Source: Antedon mediterranea
Lineage: Eukaryota; Echinodermata; Crinoidea; Comatulida; Antedonidae
Direction: 5' to 3'
DNA: 64,000 nucleotides
NCBI RefSeq assembly: GCF_964355755.1
Contig: NC_092670.1
Span: 14,073,201-14,137,200, forward strand
The position numbers were made by a program, and so were the translations under genes. The notes beneath the pieces are model-generated. The model had not been told where the DNA came from. It worked only from the letters and a program-made list of their open reading frames with translations, and did not search any database. Positions 12,604-25,300 of this stretch are shown in pieces (position 1 is the stretch's first letter; each line of letters begins with the position of its first letter).

Positions 12604-13382
12604 TTGAATCAATGAAAACTTACGAACTGTCTCCTGTTGTCTTGGTAGTTCAAGTCTCATAGTATTTTTCAGTAGCGTTAGTGCCGCATGTCTCGAAGTA
12701 GCAATCTCTTACTGGTGGCCGGTATCAGTAAGTGCTGTTACAGCAGCCCAGCAGTTATTGTTATCATATTTAAAAATTATGTAAAAAAAAAAACTGTACT
12801 TAATTAATGAATATAGTATGCAAATTATTTGTTTTCTCAAAGTATAAACGATAAAGAATAACTAGTGCTGCTATTACTGTAGCATACTTTGCTTAGCAAA
12901 TCATGCGTTATGTAATAAATGGCTGTTTTTGTTAATACCATACATGCCAACACTCCGTGCTCCCGTTTTTCCACATTTTCTCCCGTTTTACAAAGTTAAC
13001 TGAATTTTGGTTTATTTGTGGTTTCTGCATTAAAATATACAGTAAGAAAAAGGCTTGCACACAAGCAAACTTACGATATTTAAGCCATGTACGACCATCT
13101 GTGGTCATTTTTTAAACTTCAGATGTTGGCATGTATGTACTGTAATACAATTATAAAAATCATTTTCATTAATACTTGTCCTTTTAATAATGAGTGTCCC
13201 CTAAATAGAGGTAAATTATCTAACTGTTAGTCTTGGTTTAACCTTTCTTAAATAAAGTCTTGAAAAATAATGAATATTTTTAACCTCTGTGCAGGTTTTG
13301 TTATTAAAAAAGAAATATTTTTTTTTAAACAGAACATTATTTTTTAGCTATTCTTATCTTGACAGATTTAAAAACTGGAATT

Positions 13383-16300
13383 ATGGACACTATTTTAGAG
13401 AGCTGCTTATCATATTGTTGCTACTGCTGCAGTTGCTATGGCGACCCACGACATGCCAATTTATATGAGCCGCTACTGATGGAGGAGGAAAAAGACGCAG
13501 CAAATGATTTACTCTCCTACCTAAATACAGGTATGTAACTTGCTCATTAATATTCATGATTTAACTACGCATATCATTACAGAAGAATTTTTGTATATAT
13601 TTTTATTTTAGAGTTTTTGATAACCACATCACGGACTAACTTAGATCTATTATAATGCAAAATACAACACTATATAATTATACAAAAACTGCGTACAAAA
13701 TGGAAAACATATTTTAAATGTTGCGCATTAAGACAGACAAAAATCGATCAAAGTAGAAAACAGTATTTCCAGAAAAAGTTGCATGGTAGTCGACGGGAGC
13801 AACCATTCTAGAACCGGCAGGCTACAGTGTCATGTTTGATCCAACTTGGGTTAATTTAAGCCTAAAATAGTCATTGACTAGCTGTTGACATTAGTAGGCC
13901 CTATTTATTTGTATACAGTACTATCAAAATCATAACCAAACACATGTAATTTTTTTTTTCCCATACACATTCAATTAGTGACAAACTTACCAATTAAAGA
14001 ATGAGATAAACGATATGATTTATCATGCTTAAACTAAAGTCTTATTTGAGACTGAGAGAGTGCAGATGGAAACCAAACATAAACATATATTTCCATACAC
14101 ATTCAACTAGTGACAAACTTGCCATTTAAAGGATAAGATGAGAAACTATGATTTATCATGCTTATTACAACTAAGTCTCAGTAGAAATTGTTGTGAGTTA
14201 CATACAACACTGGCACTACAGTAGTAGGTCAGGATTGAACCATGGACATGGAATTGGAAGGCAAGCATGTTAACCACCAAGCCATAGCGCCAATACATTT
14301 CTTATTTCTTTAGATTATTAAATATAAAGTCTGATATCAAATTAGATAAAATGACATGTTATGACGCCCATCAGTCACAGATGCTCGAATTCAATTTTCT
14401 AAATAATTTTAATATTTATGGGTCTGTAAAACTCATTAGTAGTCTGACACAACTCATCAGTATAGCTCAAGTAGAATTCTAAATAACACACAGTTGTACA
14501 CTATTCAGAATTTAAAATTGTATGCATTCCTAATTTTTCCCCAGGGTTGAAAAAATTGCGTGATTATTGTTTGTATGTAATGTGCCATTAGGTTGGCTAT
14601 TTTAAATGCAATAAGCCTTGTAAGTAGGATGTATAACTGTAATTATTTTACTCCTTCTATTGTTTATTAAAAATTAATGCAACAACATTTAAGATATCAT
14701 ACTTATTTTCAACGCTTTATTAACTAGGTTTTTGTAAAATAGTATTTTCTTATTTAAATTTATTGTTGTTTGTATCCTCAATGCCTTGTTGTATTAGGTT
14801 CATATAATTTATAAGAAACATTAGAAATTTTAAACCTGGAGTTACTGTACTCTTTAATTTAAGGCAATGATAGCTACAGTATACCTACAACAAGTGCACA
14901 ATGGCCTTAGTGTAGTATATTGCAGGTTTAATTTGAATAAAAACAATTTATATAATTAAATGTTGTCATTAAATAATAAATATTTTGCAACGCATGACTG
15001 GTTTTGCGTGTATGGAAAAAATGTCATAATTTTAATCATATATTATGCTAATTAGGTTATATGCATTATCATGCATATAACTTCTTGATTCTGTCAAAAT
15101 CTTTATTAGTTATCCGCATTGAGCGGATAACTCCTTGTAACTGTCCTGTTACTTTTTTTTTTTCTTTCCTTCTCCCCCATTTTTGTGTCTCGCGTATCTC
15201 AAAAACTTGTAAACATAACATGTTATAACTTTGTCAGCATGAGGGAATTCACGTGAAGTTGTGCACCTCCTATTTTTTAATTATGTCAGAGTTGCGCAAC
15301 ATGGCTTACGCGCGATTTTATGAATTTCACATATTTAACATAGGTCAAAAACCAAATAACATTTTAAATTGAAACTTTGCAAAAGTTTAATTTATATCAT
15401 GCGCTAACTTTTTGTTGAAAAAAAATGCGTGTTTTACAAAAAGTTACGCGCGTACGCGCATTTAAAATTTCAAAATGCGCAAAATTAATTTCTAATCAAC
15501 TTTCTACGCGTTTCATGTCATTTTGAGCATGACAAAAATTCCCAGGCGCGCGCAAATTTTTACGCGCGCGGAGCACACGTACCGTTAAAAACAGATTTTT
15601 TCGCGTGATTTATGTTTTTTCAACCTTTTCTAGTAATTTTACCAACTTTTAAACAATTTCGACTTCAAATTACGTCATACGGGCACGTCGAATTGGATAA
15701 TTTATGTGCGTTTTTGATGAAAAAGTTCAAAAATTTGTCAAAATTTGTCAAAATTATACCTTTTTTTAAACAGTCGGAGTTTCTAAACTAAACGGTAAAA
15801 GTTATTTTTATTACGTATTTTGGAAGATGATGAGTTGTAGATCATGTATCATGCATCAATACGGCTTACCGGACATTGTGACGTCATCGTATGGCCATGC
15901 GAATATAAAAAATAGAATTTTTGTATCTTTCATCATAGCTCATCACATTTAATAGAGCGCATCTCCAATTATCTGTTTTCCATTTTCACCCCGATTTTTA
16001 TATTATCTAGGTCAATCAACTATCTTTCGCATGAGTTAAAATATTTTAATTTTTATGACGTCATCATGTCTAAAAATGAAAATAACGTGGGTCACTTATT
16101 TTCATCTTTACAGTAAATGTCAATCTGTTATAGCTCGTCAGAATAAAACGTGATAATCATGATTAAAACGTTTTCTGGAAGCTATTGGATTGTAGATACG
16201 AATTCATGTAAACATTTTGCCAATCGGATGTTGTGACGTCATCATATTGCCAGTTGAATAAAAAAAGTCGTATTTTCATATTTTGCGTAATAGTTCATCA

Positions 16301-19300
16301 CATTTAAAATGGCGCGCATCTATATTTTACGTATTCAAATTTCTTCCACACGTTAATATGTTGTTGCTGAGATAATTTCCTTCCGAAATTGCTATCTTAG
16401 TGTTTCATTTTGATACCGAAGCCGTGTTAAAAATAAGTATAAACGGGGGGACCCGTAATTTCACCTATTCTACACTGTATGTAACATGTATACAGATTAT
16501 ACCGTTTGCACTGTATATACTATATGACACAAAATTGACAGAATTCAGCACTAACAGCATATGATATTCTTCAGTTCAGGTCATAATGTCATAATCTTTT
16601 TCCGTGTGCAAAATTCCAACGTATGACGTGCGTGTGGCGTTTGTCGTGCGGATAACTAACTCGTCAAAGTGACGAGTTTCATGTCTAGTTTATTTATTTA
16701 TTTATTCTTTCCTTAGCACTATTTTGTCCGTGAATTATCTTGATATCAGTTTCATCTATCTAAGTCAATTTTTCAGAGTATATTCCTTATGGCCAGGAAT
16801 CGATGTGGTTATATTTTCACGATGCGTAATCAAAAATTACGCGGTCTACGCGCGATTTTACGAAATCACGTTTGTAATCATATCTTCACAAGCATGAATC
16901 ACAATTAAACAAAATTTGGTACTCATAAATTTCAGGTCATATTTTATCATATGGCAATACAATTACGTGCGTAGCGCATATAACGCTTGCGTACGCGCGC
17001 TTAAAATGTTCAAAATTGTCAAAATTTATTTTCGATGAAATTAGAGTACGTTTCAGGCAATTTTAAGCGTTTAAAAAATTGCCATGAGTGCGCAGATTTT
17101 TGCACGCGCACTGCGCGTTATACTTTAATGCGCACTCTTTTTGTCCAATTTCGGTTGTACAACCTTTCTTTAATAATATCATCATATTTTATTCACTTTT
17201 CAACGCGTAATTGCCTTATACGAGCACGTCAAAAGTGACAGGCTACGCACGTGTAAGTTAACAAAATGGTGAAAATATGCTAAATTTTAAAATTAATATA
17301 GATCGTCAGAATGCTCGGGAACACATATTTTTTATTTCATTTTCTTGAAGTGTATGTATCTTATGTATGATTTATTATTAAACTAAGAAAACAAAAGTTG
17401 ATTAAGCCATAATTAATTGCATATTAAATTTAAAAAAATTCATTTCGACAATCAAACAAATTATGACATTTTCTTAGGCCAAAATAACAAACTTAACATT
17501 AACTTTCTTCCTTCAAAAGTTCATATATTAAAGTTAAAAGTATATAGTTTGACAGTGCATCATTTTTGTACATTTTTAGAGATGTCATCATAGTAAAAAA
17601 TTATAATTCATTGCGGTATGTAATAATCTATCTGCACCAAAGTGGTTACTGCATAGTAAATACACGGAGGAATTTTTCTACAATTTTTAGTCAGTTGTGT
17701 ATGGCTCGGTGGTGTGTGCTCGTGTCTATGGCCCTCAAGGTACCGAGATCGAGTCTCACCTTGGGAAACGAAATAAGATTTTTTTTTATTATCCGTATTG
17801 TTTGTTCAAATTCATTTCTTAGTGTATATATTATACACATGATTTATAATGAAATCTAGATAAAAAATAACTTATGTCTTTATTATTATGTAACAGCAAA
17901 TTTGGTTTATGACATTATACGCAGAGGGATCTTTGATCGGATTGTGATACCGGCTATTGTATTCGCGTTAGCAAGGTCCTATCATATATTATAAATAATT
18001 AAAGAATCTGAGAAAATCAATGAATCAAAATATCTTTTAAAAATCAATTATCTTTATTTAAATCAATGCATATAACCTATAATTCGTCATAGTGACGAAT
18101 TAAATCTAGTTGATTTTTATGTTCATACATCTTAAACCAATCAGAAAATGTCATTATGAGGATGTTTCAGCTAAAGATGAACTTTGCTTGACCGTTGAAT
18201 TGCTAAGAAATCCGTAATTAGGTTAAACCAACAGCCATTGCGATAGAAACTTGTTATTGGATAATGCATGTATCTCCTCGCAATTCTAATTTTCTTCTAC
18301 AAGCGATACTTAAACTCGTTATGATCAGTCCTAACGAATGGAATTGTCCTATTCAGTGCAAAAATATGATTTGAAATTTAGAGTTTTAGCTTTTTTACTG
18401 TTTATTGTACTGTAACGAATTCAAGGTGTACAGTAACAATAACGTCGAAGTTACATTACATCCTATAAAAACATTTTTTTTACTAGTGGAAACATAAAAT
18501 TTGCGCCGTATGTTAAAACATCATTTTCATCGAGGGGCCTATAAGCACTGTATGCTTGGCTTCTATACCCAGGAAAATCCTGGGAATCAAGTAAACAAGT
18601 AAATAAACAAGTAATAGAAAATTATTACTGTATGAGTATTAAAATAAAATTCTAATCTAACCAACTTGAATAGATTCTAGTCATTTGATTGGATCATTGT
18701 GGGTCACATGATATAAATGAATGTTATGTAGCACCAGGGAAGAGTTAAATAATTTAACTCTTCCCTGGTAGCACTCACTCTTGATGTTATGTACTGTAGC
18801 AATCTCTTCTTTAACACTTTCTTCAGAGCCTACTAACAATCTCAGCTCTTTGATCTGTCACAATTTTGATTCAAATTCAATACAAACAAGGGATTGATGA
18901 ATACTGTGTACTAATTTTAAGATAATTTAATTAAGATAATAATTTTCAAAATCCTACTGATGGTCGACTCTACCAATGTGGACATCAGTGACCTTGTTTC
19001 CATTGTATCATTATGGTTGAAACCAAATGTGAGACCATTCAGACCCGGAGAGTTTCCTGTTGTCTTCAGACAGTCCAGTTCGACTGCTGTTCAACCACTG
19101 GGGGGGGGGTACGGGGGTTTGTACGTCGGAGAGTTCCGCTTGGCCTCCCCCTTTTTTTACTTTCGTCCGGATGTCTGGGGGTGTCGCATTCTTAAAAAAT
19201 GGCATGTGACGCTCTATAAATAGTGAAGAAATTACACCAAATTATACAACACTGCAGTAGTTCAGAAACACAAGAGATTAGCCGGAAATGCGATTTGCGA

Positions 19301-22300
19301 CCATCTAGAGAAAAAAAATTTGAGGGTATGGTTCCACTAAACAACTTAAACAAACCACCCCACTGTCAAAACTGGTTACGGCCCAGCAAACCGTTGCTTG
19401 TTATCAAATTTTGTCATTAAGTCTACCCAGGCTGCAATCAATACACCTTTAATGACTCCACTATCATGATGTGTATAAAATTGATCGTCAGTTCGAAAGA
19501 AGTTCAGTAGTTTCATTAAATAGTACCCTGGTTGCTTCTGTCGTATAATAACATTGATTTTACAATTTGCAAACTAAGTCAAATGTAAAAAACGAATACC
19601 AAAGGTCAGTTCAGTAGTTCCCTGGAATTCTTATAAGTTATATTAAAGATTCAGTATTCTAATTATTACAAGGATAGGAAATATCCACACTCCTGAAAGC
19701 CTAGACAGCATTTTTTCATTTTATATTACTTTAATTATTTCTTACTAAAATACCACACAGTACATTTTAAGTCCCACACTCAGGCTTTTTGGCTCAACCA
19801 AAAATCTCATCTCCACTTAAAACTTGAATCAGAAGTAATTATTGCGTGCTTCTATAGGTGTGATCCAAGGGAAACCTGAACTTCCCCTTTTGAAATTCTG
19901 AAAAATACAGTGCAGAGGATAGGACATTAGCTCTTCATTTCACAATCTCTAAAGCTTGGTTCCCACTAGAACGTAACGCATGGACGTAAATGCAACGCAA
20001 GCGTGTTGACCAATGACAAGAGAAGTTATAGACAGTTTAGCAATCACAAGCGAATAAACCATCGCTTGTGATTGGTCAATTCACTTGCTTTGCGTTACGT
20101 CCTTGCGTTGTGTCGCTAGTGGGAACCACGCTTTAGGTCCTCTGCTGAATCTCTCCTCCCCTCTCTTATTTCAAAATTCTTGATCAGCCTCTGGTATATG
20201 TTCATGCCAGTAGACTTTTAGATAGATAGCTGTACAGATATTTTTAATGTGGGCTTATTATAGTATAACATGATGATGGGCTTTTTATCCATTACATTTA
20301 ATTGTAGTAATTATGTACTTACTGTATTTATTCATTAAATATCAGTTTGGATGTTGAGTCAATCAGGTCTCATGTTTCTAGGTTTCATGTATTTTAATCA
20401 ACTAGATGGTACGCTCGCTTCGCTCGCGTACCATCTAGGTCGTGCCCACAGATGGTTCTCGAATACACGGTAATTTCAGCGTAACAAAACTGGCGATTTC
20501 AAATGTACGTACCGCGGGACTATAATACATAGTCGTTTACAGAAACGAATAAAGACACGATGATTTATGTAGTCAATTAAATTTGCACCCTGGGAATTAC
20601 TTCCGAAGGAGAAACTTACCACAAAATGAGTCCAAATTTTTGAATTTGTGTTTTGTATGTAACATTAGGGTTGAGGGATGGGAAAGCGGATAGGTACAAA
20701 GAGGAACAATTTTTAAATATATTCTTTATCCACTCAGTAACGAAATATTTTTTTCATGTTTTATAGGCCTATAAATAATATACCTCTAAATACAGTAAAA
20801 CATTTGTCAGTATAAAGTTTATTTGTATATCTAACAGTAGAGCCTATCCACAATCTCAGTAATAAAGTTTATTTGTATATTTTTATATTACATCTCTAAC
20901 AGTACGAACATTCACAGTAAGAAATGCTCGATTCAAATGAGGACAAAAAATAGTTAATAGGTATTTAATTTACAGTATTGTCAAAGTATTGCAAGTTTAT
21001 TCTCAAAGGGCCCATATATTTACCTACTGTATGTGTTAAACCAAGGGCTCATAAATTTACCTACTTGTGTTAAACCAAACTCTGGCAGAGTGAGAGATTG
21101 GGATGTTCCATTCATCGCAAATCAATACATTTGTATAATCGTATATTAAATCTATCAAAATAGTATTTTTTTAAGAAAATCGGCCTGTCTTCAACATTAT
21201 GATGCTGTACTCTAGCTGTTCAACCGGTTTTCAGCTATTAAAAACAATTATCGTAGGAGGAGATAGGAAAATGCGAAGCCTCCTCGCATTTTTCTGGCGG
21301 GTATTTTTCAAGATGGACATCCATTAGACAGTGTATACCACGATCGGGAAAACACCCCTATTTGGGGCAAATCGTTGAACCTAAATTCGTTTTAATCGTC
21401 AATAACTAATTATCTAACTTAATTTAATTAGTAAACAGGGTTACATCAGGTGGTTAAAATCAGTACCGAAAGTACGAACCAACTTTACATACCATCGAGT
21501 AAAAATTCTAGAAGTAAGGCGCGATTTACCAAATTTTGCCCTTACGTAAATTTATATATAGATGATTCTTTGTCGATAATTGTTGGGACTGTACAACGTT
21601 TGCATTTCTTTTGTTTCAACGGTGTCGTTATGCTTGCTTGATTCAATTTACTGTAGTTGTAGACACATGCTCAGCGCTATGTTTTTGTCTGGAGCAGACA
21701 ATAGTTTTCTATCTCTTTCAAATTTTGTGCACCAAAGTTAGTAAATCAGGTTTATCAATGGAATAATAGAAGGCACACCCTTATCTTGTTCTTTTATTTT
21801 ATCACATCCAACACTGAGTAAAGTATACAGTACCCACTAATTACAGGAAAGAAAATACAGTAATGATGCTTATCTCATAGGGAGTGGAATTGTTTATACA
21901 GCTATTGCACTAATTAAACTAATAATGTAACACTGGCTTCACTAAACTATTATTATTAATTATGGTATTATTTTAATTATTTCTAGTTTTGTTTAGTTTT
22001 TGCTAGTTCATAGCCCTTCCCATTGTTCAATAAGCCTACAGTATTGTTTTTTTATTTTTAAGAAATAAAACCCTCCACATAAATCCACTTGATAGAAAGA
22101 CAATACTACACTATTAATTATGGTATTTTTTTTAATTATTTCTAGTTTAAAGAGCTGAATTTGATTAGTTTTTGCTAGTTTATAGCCCTAATTCCCATGG
22201 TTCAATATTTTTTTATATTTTTTATTAATATGTAACAAAAAGAAAGAAAACCCTCAACAAAAATCCTCAACATGTACTTGATAGAAATATAAGACAAATT

Positions 22301-25300
22301 TTCAGGAATGAAATGTAGACTTGCTAATGAACCAAATATTACAACTTTTAATGATAGTAAATCCACATGTGGACTAATTGAATGAACATGTTTGTTACAA
22401 ATCCACCAACCATGAAATATACTCATTTATGATCGATTTTAAGCCAGAGGGAAGCATGATCAATACTCTGCACGCCGTAAAAATCAACGCTGGATTTCCT
22501 AATGCACTTTGGATGCTTCAGATTCCTGTGAGAATTTCGCCAGTTGTGATTTTTTTTTACAATCAATTTTATGAAAACAAAGATGAAGTGATTTCCATTT
22601 TAATATTTTCAAATTCACAGGCTCAGAGATTTAGAATTTTAGTATATCTACAGTACCTAACACACGTTGTTTTTAACTGTTCAGTGTTACTGTATTTTCA
22701 GGCTGCGTGCCATTTAAAGATGTATTGTCCCCCTGACAAACTAATTATTCTAATTTTTGTTGTTGAATATGGCATTTTAATTTCTTCTAATAGTTATCCA
22801 CTTTGACCAAAAATTAGATCGAAAACAATTTTGTTTACCTGAAAAAACTGTAATTTAAAGCAAAAAATAGTCAAATTGGCTGCCAGCCAATGGATTTTTG
22901 GTTGAATTAACCATTTATTTTATCATTTTATAATGGAAAACATTATTTGTTTCCATGTTTTTTTTTCTACGGAAGTGGTTAACTTTATTAAAACTACAAA
23001 ATAACCTATTCAAAGTCTGATTTAATTAATCTTCATTTTTTATGTTTTTGGGGGACAATACATCTTTAACTGATTACTGAAAAATTTTACAATCAATTTT
23101 ATAAAACAAAGATAGAGTTATTTCCATTTTTAATATTTTAAAATTCACATCAGAGATTTACAATTTTAGTATTATTATTTAGTATTCGCCTTAACACAGA
23201 ATTGATCGAGTGTTTTTAACCATTAGGCCTACTGTATTTTGAGGGTGCCTGCCATTTAACCGTTTTTTTTGCAGCAGAAACAGTACCTAAAGTTCGACTT
23301 ACTGTACCAGGAATTTTAGACAGGTTTTGACTTATCATTCTTATTCACACTATGGTTCACTAGTTTAGTATTATCTCATAGTCTTTGTTAAATTGCTATT
23401 GTTGATGCCAAGGCTTTAGTATGGCTTAAGTCTATTTAAAACTGACTTTTATAGTCTACTGTTTGACTTGATAACAAATAAAATATTCCTACTGTATCTC
23501 TTCCCTACAGAAATGACCCATAACATATCGATTAAAAGATAATTGTATGTTGCATTTTTTAAAGTGTGTTTTCATGGAGGGTCACTATTTCTCAGATAGG
23601 CGATACCTTGCATTAAAATAGTAAGTTTATTTATGATGATTAGGTTTTACCTTTCAAGGTCAATTTTATAACAACAGACATTAAAAATCTATAATTCTAG
23701 GTGTCAAACATTGAAAACATTTTACATTTATGTTTGAAATAGACTGACAGGTGCGATCAAGGATTTGTTTAACGGAAAAGCACTTGGTACTAAACATAGT
23801 CTTTCAAAAATACATCAAAAATGATTCCATAATTTCATTTTAGCTGGATCCACCTCTGTTTGTGGGTGTGGATAGGGAGGTGCCAAGAAATGGTGATGGT
23901 AGTTTGCAAGGATGCTTCCACTTGTGGGCATGCAGTAGTTTGTGGACTATACCAATTGTGGATAAGGGTGTCCATTGAATTTTCAATCTTTTTAGTTATA
24001 CAGTAGGTTTATCCAGGTACAGTAAGCGGCACTCATAGACTACTGTACCACCAACACTACTGTTGTTTTGTGTATAATTTGGAGATGGCTATTTAATAGT
24101 TCAATATGCCATCATAATTTCTTTCCATTGGTAGAATATGCAGGTGGTAAGATATACAGTGATAATTTCATTTTACAGTAGAAGAAAAATCATATACAGT
24201 GTGTCTATTGTTAGTTTTGGTTCAATCACAAAGCAGGTGGCAATCAGATGTAATCTATTTTTTGCACTCTATTGTTAAATACCTTTTAGGGCCATTTCAA
24301 AATTATTCTACTGCATTTACTGCAGTAAACTATACTTTTTTTACTCTTTAACCTGATTATGCTTATTTAGCAAGGTTTTTTGGGGTACACACTGTTTATT
24401 GCGACACCTCTAAAAAGTCTAGAATTAGGAAAACTAAAATCATTGGTTATTTCAGTGAAAAATATAGTTACTGCAGTAACTGCAGTAGAATAATTTTAAA
24501 CGATCCCTTATATTAATGTATTTACGAGTCAGCTTCAGTAATTTTTACTTCTTACCGTATCAAAGCTTTTGGATTCTAAAATATTATTATTGTTAAAAGA
24601 CAGAAAGTTTATGGTGCATAATTATTTTCTGTATTCAATAATTGCAATAGCTGACCTATTTCTTAATAATATAACTGAACCTTATCTTCTAAATAATCTA
24701 GCTCAAATATGAAAAAAGAAACCAATGATATCGATAGGTTTCCAATTCAGGTCTTCAGATCCAATGAATTGGTAGATATGAAATGTTTGATCTATTCCCG
24801 TATTGTGTGTAGATTTTAATTTTAGCCACCAGGAGCTTGGATACGGTTCCGTATCCCTGGACACAAATTTAATTTTCACCATATTTTTTCATATTGTCAT
24901 GTGTGTAATCTTTATCAAAAGCAGTAACAAAAGTATCTTTGTTTTTTGTTTTTTTTTCAGATAGTGGAGAAAAACCAACAATTAATGAAAGGCGTTTTCG
25001 TGCATTGTGTGTTTTAACATATTCTGAAAATGTGGATTTACAAAGATCAGCTGCTCTATGGCTTGCAGAAATTAGCGAAAAATGTAAGTTTGGTAAAAAT
25101 ATGTCTTCCTCTATCATTTTTGTCTTCATCATTATTATCATCATTGTCATCATCATCATCATTATCATCACCAAATGATACTGTACTTTACTCCTAACCT
25201 TGAAAATAAGAAGCTACTGTAGATTTATACTCTTCTTTGTACAGTACTTGGGGTGACCTCTTTAGTATTGGTCACCAGTATGGTCAACACACTGAACAAT

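Larger units (their letters stand above)
10240..13382. other. Intergenic region between divergent genes (BCLAF1/THRAP3-like and Vac8-like)
   Basis: This gap separates a minus-strand and a plus-strand gene and should contain both promoters and leaders. Visible contents: GGCCTAG-rich sequence at 10500-10790, a TTAA-flanked MITE at about 11104-11451, and a tandem duplication at 12559-12603. A GTAAGT donor at 12728 could pair with the acceptor just before 13366, giving the Vac8-like gene a noncoding first exon. No TATA box stands out. Confidence 0.5.
13531..24960 (+). other. Giant first intron of the Vac8-like gene (11.4 kb)
   Basis: The intron is bounded by GTATGT and a TTTTTTTTCAG tract. It contains no supported host exon. 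It holds tandem duplications (13960-14165, 20800-21080, 21945-22290), a SINE at about 14210-14305, CpG-rich Helitron-like elements at about 15108-18109, foldback repeats near 18580 and 18750, a palindromic MITE at 19950-20135, another Helitron-like end at 20402, a TTAA MITE at 22714-23069 and a CTGCAG-type MITE at 24288-24509. Confidence 0.85.

Noticed and set aside
17700-17772. Functional tRNA gene
   Set aside because: A- and B-box-like words are present, but I could not pair a full acceptor stem or assign an anticodon.
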